Origin: Sphingobacteriaceae bacterium
Lineage (GTDB): Bacteria > Bacteroidota > Bacteroidia > B-17B0 > Aurantibacillaceae
Direction: 5' to 3'
DNA: 5,806 bases
Assembly (NCBI GenBank): GCA_025360355.1
Contig: JANYCL010000071.1
Span: 1-5,806 of the forward strand
Position 1 is the stretch's first letter, and every line of letters begins with the position of its first letter. Shown piece after piece: positions 1 to 5,016 of the stretch. The position numbers and the translations under genes were made by a program. The notes under the pieces are model-generated. The model was not told the DNA's origin. It worked only from the letters and a program-made list of their open reading frames with translations, and ran no database searches.

Positions 1-634
1 TGGCGAGTAAAAATACCAAACCAAACCCTCCAATAAAATAATTACGTTTTAGTTTTTGTTTTTTAAGATTTTCAGAAACGATCACATCTTTCTTTTCCTG
101 TTCGGCTTTTGTTTCCGTTTCTTTCTTATCAAAATCGTATTGCATTTGTTTTTTTACCGCGACTTTTTGTGTTTCCTTATTATTAATACTGTCAGCCATC
201 AATTTAAAAAGTTCGAACATTTCTAAACTTTTTTGGTATTTCCCCGTGTTGTTATAAACCTCACTAAGTATTTCGCTGGCATTACGAATGCTAGCAGGAT
301 AGCCAATTTGCCTGGCAGTTTGTAATGAGCGATCCCCGAATGTTTCTGCCAATTGATATTTTTTTTGCTTCAAATAAATATTACTGATCCGGAAAAGCGA
401 GTTGATGATACCGTTCCTGAATTTTAATTTTTCGGCTAATTCCAGAGATCGCTGTGCATAAAATAGAATGTCTTTATCTTCCTTACAATGGTCACTGAGT
501 TGATAAAGCAGGTTGACTTTGGTTGTGTCGTCTTTTGCAGTTTTTAAAATAGTTTGCAAAGAATCGAATGCCTGGTTTTGTGCCGATAATACGCGCGACA
601 ACAATAAAAACGAAAGCAAAAGAAAAAATCTCAT
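1..634 (-). CDS. TPR-containing sensor/signalling protein, N-terminal part (cut by left edge)
   Basis: The first 211 residues are visible; the C-terminal output domain lies beyond position 1. The start is the ATG at 634-632, directly preceded by an in-frame TAA. Residues 1-18 form a signal peptide (Met-Arg, then a Phe/Leu-rich core ending SAQ), so the sensor part should be periplasmic. Residues about 22-150 are helical TPR-like repeats, for example around 56-70, 74-108 and 113-147, with Leu-Tyr-x-x-x-x-Lys-Tyr-type turns (YLKQKKYQLAE, YNNTGKYQKSLE). A charged Lys/Glu linker follows (about 152-197), then RNYFIGGF opens a membrane helix at about 198. In Bacteroidota this TPR-linker-membrane layout is joined to histidine kinase, LuxR/LytTR, PP2C phosphatase or nucleotide cyclase domains; the window does not show which. 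A weak -7-like GATTTTTG lies at 658-651, 16 bases before the ATG. The gene is divergent from the lipoprotein at 838, so the two may be linked in regulation (inference). Confidence 0.85.
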   Translation of the reverse strand, partial: MRFFLLLSFLLLSRVLSAQNQAFDSLQTILKTAKDDTTKVNLLYQLSDHCKEDKDILFYAQRSLELAEKLKFRNGIINSLFRISNIYLKQKKYQLAETFGDRSLQTARQIGYPASIRNASEILSEVYNNTGKYQKSLEMFELFKLMADSINNKETQKVAVKKQMQYDFDKKETETKAEQEKKDVIVSENLKKQKLKRNYFIGGFGLVFLLA

Positions 635-776
635 TTAGAGAACTAATGTACAAAAATCAGGATGAATTTCGGATCGTTTTGAGCCAAATCCGCGAAATCA
701 TAGGATTTAAGAGCTCTATCAGCTTTAACAGGCCGGTTTCCCAACAAATGCTAAAATGACTTTAGGAAACACTAAA

Positions 777-798
777 TGTTAAATAATTGCGTTTAACA
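777..798. promoter_or_regulatory. Perfect inverted repeat over the lipoprotein -33 element, candidate operator
   Basis: TGTTAAA (777-783) and TTTAACA (792-798) are exact reverse complements separated by 8 bases. The -33-like TTG at 787-789 sits in the spacer, so a dimeric regulator bound here would overlap the RNA polymerase site of the downstream gene. A further copy of the half site, TTTAACA, occurs at 724-730. The symmetry is seen directly; the operator role is inferred. In AT-rich DNA a 7-base dyad can arise by chance. Confidence 0.4.
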
Positions 799-817
799 AT
801 ATAGTCTCTTAACTTTA
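787..817 (+). promoter_or_regulatory. Bacteroidota-type promoter of the His-rich lipoprotein gene
   Basis: TTG at 787-789, a 20-base spacer, then TAACTTTA at 810-817. This fits the Bacteroidota pattern TTG-N17-23-TAnnTTTG except for the last base. The element ends 20 bases before the ATG at 838. The leader is A/T-rich and has no Shine-Dalgarno sequence, as is usual in this phylum. Confidence 0.55.
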
Positions 818-837
818 ATCAATTAATTAAACCAACC

Positions 838-1275
838 ATGAAAAAAGTAATTATAGTTTTATCACTATTATTTTTAGTTTCTTGTGAGAAACACGGTATG
901 CGTGACGATGACGATGATGATAAAAAATGTACGGTTGTAAATAATGAATCGGTGCCTGCATCTGTTCAAACTACTTTTAAAAATAAATATCCGCAGAATA
1001 CTGCTGAGAAATGGTTCAATAAAGATGATAATGGATTTACTGCAAGATTTTCACAAAATGGAAATAAAGTATTAGCGCATTTTGATAGCAATGGAAATTT
1101 TAAAACTGAAAATGTAATGCCTACACCGCCGCCATCAAATGGAGGAAATAATCACGAGAACCATCATGGTCACCACCGCGGTTTTTTCGGGTTCGGTAAG
1201 CATAAACACCATGGCAATTGTAATCATGAGCACGGTGAAAAAGATGGCGGATGCAAAGTTGAATTAGTTGATTAA
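838..1275 (+). CDS. PepSY-like lipoprotein with Asp run and His-rich C-terminal tail
   Basis: This 145-residue lipoprotein has a Lys-Lys signal peptide and a lipobox LVSC with Cys16 as the lipidated residue. Residues 23-28 are six consecutive Asp, followed by two Lys. Acidic stretches close behind the lipidated Cys act as surface-export signals in several Bacteroidota, so exposure on the cell surface is possible. Residues about 36-93 resemble the PepSY-like (DUF2874/BLIP-like) fold: VPASVQTTFKNKYP, then KWFNKDDNGFTARF and VLAHFDSNGNF. A Pro-rich linker (95-99) leads to a tail at 101-139 with ten His (106, 109, 110, 112, 113, 122, 124, 125, 130, 132), two Cys (128, 139) and a Gly/Phe patch, which suggests binding of a transition metal (inference). 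Its molecular role is unknown. The gene is divergent from the TPR sensor and its stop lies one base from the stop of the convergent YitT gene. Confidence 0.85.
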   Translation: MKKVIIVLSLLFLVSCEKHGMRDDDDDDKKCTVVNNESVPASVQTTFKNKYPQNTAEKWFNKDDNGFTARFSQNGNKVLAHFDSNGNFKTENVMPTPPPSNGGNNHENHHGHHRGFFGFGKHKHHGNCNHEHGEKDGGCKVELVD

Positions 1276-1276
1276 T

Positions 1277-2254
1277 TTAATGCTTTAAAGGCCGCTTCTT
1301 GATCATTCCGCCTTTAGTATCTTTTACACTATTCATTACCACAAAAGCTGCAGGTTCGATTTTTTCTATTTCAGTATTTAATTTATTTAATTCTAATCTT
1401 GTAATTACGGTGTAAATAATATCTACATCATTCGTTTCTCCTTTTTTTCCGTAACCACGTTTGCCGGTGTAAACTGTAACACCGCGTCCCATTACATTAA
1501 TTATCATTTGTCTTATTTCTTCGCTCTTGGAAGAAACAATTGTTACACCAATGTATTCTTCAATGCCTTCAATAATAAAATCAAGGGTTTTTGATGCGGC
1601 TAAATAAGTTATCATGGAGTAGAGGGCGACCTCGACAGATAAAAGATACGCAGCAGCAGAAAATATGATAACGTTAATGACGATGATAATATCGCCTATT
1701 GTTACACTGAATTTTTTGCTTAAAAAAATAGCTAATACTTCAGTCCCGTCAATTACAGCACCTCCTCTTACAGAAAGTCCAATGCCTGCGCCAAGAAAAA
1801 AACCACCGAACACTGCAACGAGTAAATTATCGTTAGTTACATTTGGAAAATCCACAAGTGCAACGCATAAAGCGAGTCCGGTGATGGCTAATGCTGTTTT
1901 AATTGCAAATGATCTCCCCAATATTGTATAACCGAGAAAAATAAAAGGGATATTGATACAAATAATTAATAAGGAAAGCGGGATTTCGGTTAATGCAGAA
2001 ATTAAAAGCGAAATACCGGTTGCGCCGCCATCAATAAAATGATTGGTCAATAAAAAACCTTTAAAACCAAAAGAAGCCGAAAAAATACCTGCTGTAATTA
2101 AAATGAAGTCTTTTACGTTACGCTTCAGAATAATTAAAAATTCACGATAAGCTTTTGCGATACGGTAATTTGAATAATCAGAAGGTTTAGAAGAAGTCTT
2201 AAGCTTGTCTTTACGCGTTGTTTGTATTACTACTTGTGTCCAAAAAGGATTCAT
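1277..2254 (-). CDS. YitT-family membrane protein (DUF161 plus C-terminal DUF2179)
   Basis: This 325-residue integral membrane protein belongs to the YitT family, which is widespread but has no settled biochemical function. Membrane helices are visible at about 47-68, 80-108, 118-136, 143-162, 186-204 and 208-222. Family hallmarks include the Gly-rich turn IDGGATGIS (74-82) and RGGAVIDGTEVLA (163-175). The C-terminal soluble DUF2179 domain runs from about 236 to 312 and contains MGRGVTVYTGKRGYGKKG (255-272), probably a cytoplasmic sensing or regulatory module. The first 40 or so residues are polar and basic and precede the usual family start, but no other Met lies before the first helix, so the ATG at 2254-2252 is kept. 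A promoter-like pair ends only 5 bases upstream of it. The gene lies 48 bases downstream of the MORN-like gene on the same strand. Family assignment is firm; function is not. Confidence 0.92.
   Translation of the reverse strand: MNPFWTQVVIQTTRKDKLKTSSKPSDYSNYRIAKAYREFLIILKRNVKDFILITAGIFSASFGFKGFLLTNHFIDGGATGISLLISALTEIPLSLLIICINIPFIFLGYTILGRSFAIKTALAITGLALCVALVDFPNVTNDNLLVAVFGGFFLGAGIGLSVRGGAVIDGTEVLAIFLSKKFSVTIGDIIIVINVIIFSAAAYLLSVEVALYSMITYLAASKTLDFIIEGIEEYIGVTIVSSKSEEIRQMIINVMGRGVTVYTGKRGYGKKGETNDVDIIYTVITRLELNKLNTEIEKIEPAAFVVMNSVKDTKGGMIKKRPLKH
1286..1316. terminator. Weak hairpin at the convergent gene ends, possible terminator
   Basis: TAAAGGC (1286-1292) pairs with GCCTTTA (1310-1316) across a 17-base loop, inside the last codons of the YitT gene and just past the lipoprotein stop. 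A short T-rich stretch follows on the plus strand, but there is no real U-run on either strand. It could slow polymerase leaving the lipoprotein gene. With stop codons only one base apart, some termination signal must lie within one of the two genes. Confidence 0.2.
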
Positions 2255-2259
2255 TGTCG

Positions 2260-2290
2260 TAAAAATACGAATTCTTCAGGCGGAAGGCAA
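2260..2290 (-). promoter_or_regulatory. Bacteroidota-type promoter ahead of the YitT gene, almost on the start codon
   Basis: On the minus strand TTG (2290-2288) is followed by a 20-base spacer and TATTTTTA (2267-2260). Only five bases then separate the element from the ATG at 2254. It lies wholly in the 48-base gap after the MORN-like gene, so the YitT gene may have its own transcript. The -7 element is also within a small inverted repeat, TCGTA-AAAA-TACGA (2257-2270). Confidence 0.4.
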
Positions 2291-2302
2291 ATGGAATTGG
2301 GT

Positions 2303-2845
2303 TTAACCGCGTGTCTTAGGCCACACACCATCATTATCTTTACACATCCAGCTTGTTAAAGTAAGCTTTCCGGTTTTATCATAAATATAAACGCCCCAAC
2401 CATGGATCTGGCCTTTACATTTTTTGGTATAATCAAAATGTTGGTTCAGCTCGCCGGTTGGATAATATTCTTTACATGAAAAATATTCTCCGTTCTTTAA
2501 AATGTGTACTGAACTTAAATTACCCTTTGCATCTTTCCAGGTATATTCTCCATCTAACATTAAAGCGTTACCTCTCTTTACTGTGCTGCTATTTTTTTCT
2601 TCCAAAGTATAACCTTTTTTGCCGCATGGTCCCATCGGATAAAGACTCGCGCCATGATCAAAATAATTATACCTAAAATAAACAGCTTTTGTACTATCCT
2701 TAACCTTGTCCCAATATTTATCTAACCACACGATCCATTTCCCGTCTTTTTTTCCGTTCGAATCAAATTGGTTTAATTTTCCTGTTTGACTGAATGAAAA
2801 AGTAATTGTGAAAAAGAAGAACAAGAGGGAGATAATTGTTTTCAT
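2303..2845 (-). CDS. Secreted protein with MORN-like (YwqK-type) repeats, function unknown
   Basis: The start is set at the ATG 2845-2843, giving 180 residues with a clean signal peptide at 1-20 (MKTI, a Leu/Phe-rich core, SFSQ). A TTG ten codons upstream lies inside a -7 promoter element and would put polar residues ahead of the signal, so it is rejected. The mature protein holds short Asn-Gly-containing beta-strand repeats like those of MORN/YwqK proteins: FDSNGKKDGKWIVW (27-40), ALMLDGEYTWKDAKGN (94-109), HILKNGEYFSCKEYYPTGE (114-132) and YIYDKTGKLTLTSW (153-166). Four Cys (74, 124, 143, 168) could form two disulfides in the periplasm. No catalytic motif is visible. It lies between the desaturase and YitT genes on the same strand, but with its own -7-like element. 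Any role in the envelope is inferred from the signal peptide alone. Confidence 0.8.
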   Translation of the reverse strand: MKTIISLLFFFFTITFSFSQTGKLNQFDSNGKKDGKWIVWLDKYWDKVKDSTKAVYFRYNYFDHGASLYPMGPCGKKGYTLEEKNSSTVKRGNALMLDGEYTWKDAKGNLSSVHILKNGEYFSCKEYYPTGELNQHFDYTKKCKGQIHGWGVYIYDKTGKLTLTSWMCKDNDGVWPKTRG

Positions 2846-2864
2846 GTCTTTAATTTTAGTGTAA

Positions 2865-2872
2865 TAAAGATA
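2865..2872 (-). promoter_or_regulatory. -7 promoter element of the MORN-like gene; decides its start codon
   Basis: TATCTTTA (2872-2865, minus strand) matches TAnnTTTG except for the last base and ends 19 bases before the ATG at 2845. No TTG is found at the expected distance upstream (TTT at the 20-base spacing), so the -33 part is weak. Because the alternative TTG start at 2875 lies at or before this element, it could not be in an mRNA made here. Confidence 0.4.
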
Positions 2873-2905
2873 CAATTTTCAGCATAAAAAAGAAATATTT
2901 ATTGA

Positions 2906-3991
2906 CTAAAAGATCTCGTTCATTTGAGCAACACCATTCTTTCTTAACAAACGCCAATGGGAAACGACAGCTTTGTTAAGTGAGGGACGGTGGTTATAAG
3001 GAATTTCAAATTCTGCAGCAGTGGCAACAAGGATCTTTCTGATCTCAGGAAAATGAACGTGTGCTACAGTTGGAAAAAGATGATGAACAGCATGATAATT
3101 TATCCCGCCGAAAAAGAAAGCTGCAAACGGCAGACGTGTACCAAAATCCATAGTTACACTCATTTGATGCTCGGCCCAGGTGGTGTTTATTTCTCCATTC
3201 TCATCCGGTTCAGGAAAAATAGATTCCTCATATAAATGAGCAGGAAAAAGTGCGACTGCTGCTGATATACTCGCTACAACATGCATAAAGAAAAAACCTA
3301 GCAACACCATTTGCCAACTGCAGCCGGAAAAAATTAAAGGCAGAACTAAAATATAATTAATGTAAATAATTTTAGAGACAACAAATGATATTGCCTCAGC
3401 TTTTGAATGTTTAACTGTTTTGCTTCCGATCTTATAAGAGAAAAAATCGGTCCAGTCGCGTTTTAAAATTGCATTCAATGTATAAAAGCAATATAAAATT
3501 GGCGCATACACTTTTTGATATTTAAATGCATTGGGTGGACTCTCCATTGGCATAAATGTTAACATGCCGGTTTGCTGAATATCAACATCACTATCAGGAA
3601 CCATCGGACAAGGATGATGAGAGTATACGTGACGCATTTTCCATAAATAACCTGAAGAACCTAAAAGATCGAATGTGTAACCAAATAGATGATTGATAGT
3701 TTTGTTCTCGGAGAACGAACTATGCACGCCTTCATGTCCCATGTTTAGAACTAAGCAAATTTGAACAAAACCAATAAATGGAAAACAAATTAACAAAAGG
3801 GTAGTGTTACCATTTGCAAAAATAACACCGCAATATAAAGCGATATAAACTGAACAAAAGAAAACCGCTTTAAAAATACCGAAGGCATTCGTTTTTTTTG
3901 ATAATTTATTGGAAACAAAATAATCATTCACCCGCTGATTCACAACAGAAAAAAAACTATGTTCATTGTCTTTTTTGTATTTTACATCCAT
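2906..3991 (-). CDS. Membrane fatty-acid (acyl-lipid/acyl-CoA type) desaturase
   Basis: The protein has 361 residues and belongs to the membrane di-iron fatty-acid desaturase family, which inserts a double bond into an acyl chain using O2 and an electron donor. All three His boxes are present: HEGVH (86-90), HVYSHH (121-126) and HAVHH (300-304), followed by LFPTVAHVHFPEI (305-317), a hallmark of the delta-6/linoleoyl-CoA-desaturase-like branch. Hydrophobic helix pairs lie at about 39-60 and 63-83, then 203-222 and 226-250. There is no fused cytochrome b5 domain, so electrons must come from a separate carrier. The first residue of box three is His, not the Gln of many front-end desaturases; substrate and double-bond position cannot be read from the sequence. 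The likely role is tuning membrane fluidity. A promoter-like pair ends 4 bases before the ATG. The gene is divergent from the thioredoxin-fold gene. Confidence 0.93.
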   Translation of the reverse strand: MDVKYKKDNEHSFFSVVNQRVNDYFVSNKLSKKTNAFGIFKAVFFCSVYIALYCGVIFANGNTTLLLICFPFIGFVQICLVLNMGHEGVHSSFSENKTINHLFGYTFDLLGSSGYLWKMRHVYSHHPCPMVPDSDVDIQQTGMLTFMPMESPPNAFKYQKVYAPILYCFYTLNAILKRDWTDFFSYKIGSKTVKHSKAEAISFVVSKIIYINYILVLPLIFSGCSWQMVLLGFFFMHVVASISAAVALFPAHLYEESIFPEPDENGEINTTWAEHQMSVTMDFGTRLPFAAFFFGGINYHAVHHLFPTVAHVHFPEIRKILVATAAEFEIPYNHRPSLNKAVVSHWRLLRKNGVAQMNEIF

Positions 3992-3995
3992 TGTT

Positions 3996-4026
3996 TAAAG
4001 ATAAGGTTTACTTTTTTAGTGAGCAA
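3996..4026 (-). promoter_or_regulatory. Bacteroidota-type promoter of the desaturase, ending 4 bases before its ATG
   Basis: On the minus strand TTG (4026-4024), exactly 20 bases, then TATCTTTA (4003-3996). Only AACA separates it from the ATG at 3991. If transcription starts two or three bases past the element, the mRNA would have almost no leader. The next possible in-frame starts are GTG codons at residues 17 and 21; the next Met is residue 84, within the core of the enzyme. Confidence 0.5.
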
Positions 4027-4043
4027 TTCCAGCATAATATTAC

Positions 4044-4051
4044 TATATTTA
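4044..4051 (+). promoter_or_regulatory. -7 promoter element of the thioredoxin-fold gene
   Basis: TATATTTA fits TAnnTTTG except for the last base and ends 19 bases before the ATG at 4071, the same distance as for the other exported-protein genes here. No TTG occurs 17-23 bases upstream, so the -33 half is missing or degenerate. The region is shared with the opposing desaturase promoter, whose -33 lies at 4024-4026. Confidence 0.35.
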
Positions 4052-4070
4052 TCTTATTAAAATTGATCCT

Positions 4071-4580
4071 ATGAAAAAAATTATCATTTTGTTTTTTATG
4101 ATTCAGGCATTAACGGGCTTCGCTCAAACAGCTACAACTTCCACAATAACTAAACCAAAAATATATCATCCGGAAGCAGATGCAAAAACTGATATTAAAG
4201 CTGCGGTTGAGAAAGCTGCGAAAGAAGGAAAACATGTTCTATTGCAAATAGGAGGTAACTGGTGTGTTTGGTGCATGCGTTTTAATGAAAAAGTGACTAC
4301 TAATGATACTCTGAAAAATGAACTCGAAAAAGATTTTGTGACCTACCATCTTAATTATAGCAAAGAAAACATGAATGAAGATGTTTTGGCTTCTTTAGGT
4401 TATCCGCAACGTTTCGGCTTTCCTGTATTTGTTGTTTTGGATGGGAAAGGAAACCGTTTGCATACACAAAGCAGCGGTTATCTTGAATCAGGTAAAGGAC
4501 ACGGTACGCAACAAGTACTGGAATTTTTTCAGCAATGGTCGCCCGCAGCGCTTGATCCTAAAAATTACATAAAAAAGTAA
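4071..4580 (+). CDS. Secreted thioredoxin-fold protein with WCVWC active site
   Basis: The protein has 169 residues, with a signal peptide at 1-19 (MKK, hydrophobic core, GFAQ), so it acts in the periplasm. A thioredoxin-like domain spans about 38-155. The redox motif W64-C65-V66-W67-C68 follows a beta strand (HVLLQIGGN), and the usual cis-Pro is P118 in GFPVFVVLD. The Cys-x-x-Cys with an inner Trp and the helical insert after it resemble the thioredoxin_7/DUF255-like group of Bacteroidota more than classical TrxA. It probably reduces or shuffles disulfides in exported proteins, but the partner is not indicated; the four-Cys MORN-like protein encoded nearby could be a client (speculative). 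There is no membrane anchor or DsbD-like domain. It is divergent from the desaturase and its stop is 13 bases from the end of the convergent 82-residue gene. Confidence 0.9.
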   Translation: MKKIIILFFMIQALTGFAQTATTSTITKPKIYHPEADAKTDIKAAVEKAAKEGKHVLLQIGGNWCVWCMRFNEKVTTNDTLKNELEKDFVTYHLNYSKENMNEDVLASLGYPQRFGFPVFVVLDGKGNRLHTQSSGYLESGKGHGTQQVLEFFQQWSPAALDPKNYIKK

Positions 4581-4585
4581 GTAAG

Positions 4586-4613
4586 AAAAAAAATTATGCT
4601 TTTGCTAAAGCAT
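4586..4613 (-). terminator. Intrinsic terminator of the 82-residue gene, overlapping its last codons
   Basis: On the minus strand a perfect 7-base stem, ATGCTTT/AAAGCAT (arms 4607-4613 and 4596-4602) with a 4-base loop, is followed two bases later by eight T (4593-4586). The stem holds the last five sense codons and the first base of the TAA, so the protein end and transcript end are fused. It should work in the leftward direction only; plus-strand transcripts from the thioredoxin-fold gene meet the A-run first and no U-run after the stem. Confidence 0.75.
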
Positions 4614-4842
4614 TAGGCACCATTTCAACCTGTTGATCAGCTTTTTTTAAGAAAGCAGCCACAAGATTTTTTTCTTCAACAGTGGAATCAATGATAATGA
4701 AACTGAAAACCTTGAATTTTTCTACAACTTTTAATTTACCTTTTTTTAATAGAGATTTTAGTTCTAGTCTGAATGCTTTAAAGTTTTGGATCTCCTCGGC
4801 GGTATCAGGTTTTTCGATATTGAATGTGATTTCAGCTTCCAT
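4594..4842 (-). CDS. Small protein of unknown function (82 residues)
   Basis: I do not recognise this family. The ATG at 4842-4840 is chosen; a TTG two codons upstream is inside an exact TAnnTTTG element and is rejected. The protein has no signal peptide or membrane helix, so it should be cytoplasmic. It begins with a beta-like segment (EAEITFNIEKP, 2-12), then an amphipathic, Lys-rich helix (about 15-38), a strongly hydrophobic strand (KVFSFIIIDS, 46-55), a second helix (57-70) and a short strand-like end. This alpha/beta pattern and the high Lys/Glu content suggest a small soluble domain; no catalytic or metal-binding motif is visible. That it is a real gene is supported by a promoter-like element at its front and an intrinsic terminator at its end. 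It converges on the thioredoxin-fold gene. Confidence 0.7.
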   Translation of the reverse strand: MEAEITFNIEKPDTAEEIQNFKAFRLELKSLLKKGKLKVVEKFKVFSFIIIDSTVEEKNLVAAFLKKADQQVEMVPNALAKA

Positions 4843-4845
4843 ACT

Positions 4846-4876
4846 CAAATGTAATGAAATTTAGTGAATTATGCAG
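4846..4876 (-). promoter_or_regulatory. Consensus -7 element just ahead of the 82-residue gene
   Basis: TACATTTG (4853-4846, minus strand) is the only exact TAnnTTTG match next to a gene in this window. CTG (4876-4874) stands at the -33 place with a 20-base spacer, one base off TTG. The element ends three bases before the ATG at 4842, so the transcript would be practically leaderless. Confidence 0.45.
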
Positions 4877-4882
4877 ATAAAA

Positions 4883-4901
4883 TTCAGTTTTTTTTACTGA
4901 A
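4883..4901. other. Hairpin with all-T loop in the 4843-5085 gap
   Basis: TTCAGT (4883-4888) and ACTGAA (4896-4901) are exact reverse complements around seven T. It lies just upstream of the promoter of the 82-residue gene. Its T-run is in the loop, not after the stem, so it is not a standard terminator; it may be a protein-binding dyad or chance. The rest of the gap holds a tandem 7-base repeat (5061-5074) and a 16-codon micro-ORF, but no recognisable RNA gene. Confidence 0.25.
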
Positions 4902-4965
4902 ATCATTAAATAATTTACTGCAAACCCATTTATTTAGCTGCTAATAGTGATAATATGGCTCTAGA

Positions 4966-5016
4966 ATGAAAAAGAACCTGATTTTAAGCATCTGTGAATC
5001 GTGTAACTTATTTTGA
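4966..5016 (+). other. 16-codon micro-ORF resembling the start of a signal peptide
   Basis: ATG at 4966 opens MKKNLILSI, like the beginning of an exported protein, but ends at TGA 5014-5016 after 16 residues. No -7 element is evident in front of it. It could be a small upstream ORF or leader peptide for the coiled-coil lipoprotein, the remnant of a gene, or chance. Confidence 0.15.

Noticed and set aside
568..759. 63-codon plus-strand reading frame across the start of the TPR gene
   Set aside because: It is antisense to the first 22 codons of a well-supported gene with signal peptide, has no promoter-like element, and encodes nothing recognisable.
904..927. Asp-Asp-Asp-Asp-Lys, like an enterokinase site
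   Set aside because: This is a chance by-product of the Asp run; no such protease is expected here. An acidic surface-export signal is the better reading.
1665..1931. 88-codon plus-strand frame inside the YitT gene
   Set aside because: It lies wholly antisense to the conserved membrane core of the YitT protein; its composition follows from the opposite strand.
2458..2676. 72-codon plus-strand frame
   Set aside because: It is antisense to the MORN-like gene, with no promoter and no family resemblance.
2990..3235. 81-codon plus-strand frame
   Set aside because: It is antisense to the third His-box region of the desaturase, whose reading frame is certain.
1277..3991. One operon of desaturase, MORN-like and YitT genes
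   Set aside because: The genes share a strand with gaps of 60 and 48 bases, but each has its own -7-like element and the functions do not connect, so co-transcription is possible but not supported.
4682..4864. 60-codon plus-strand frame
   Set aside because: It is antisense to the 82-residue gene, which has promoter and terminator signals on the other strand.
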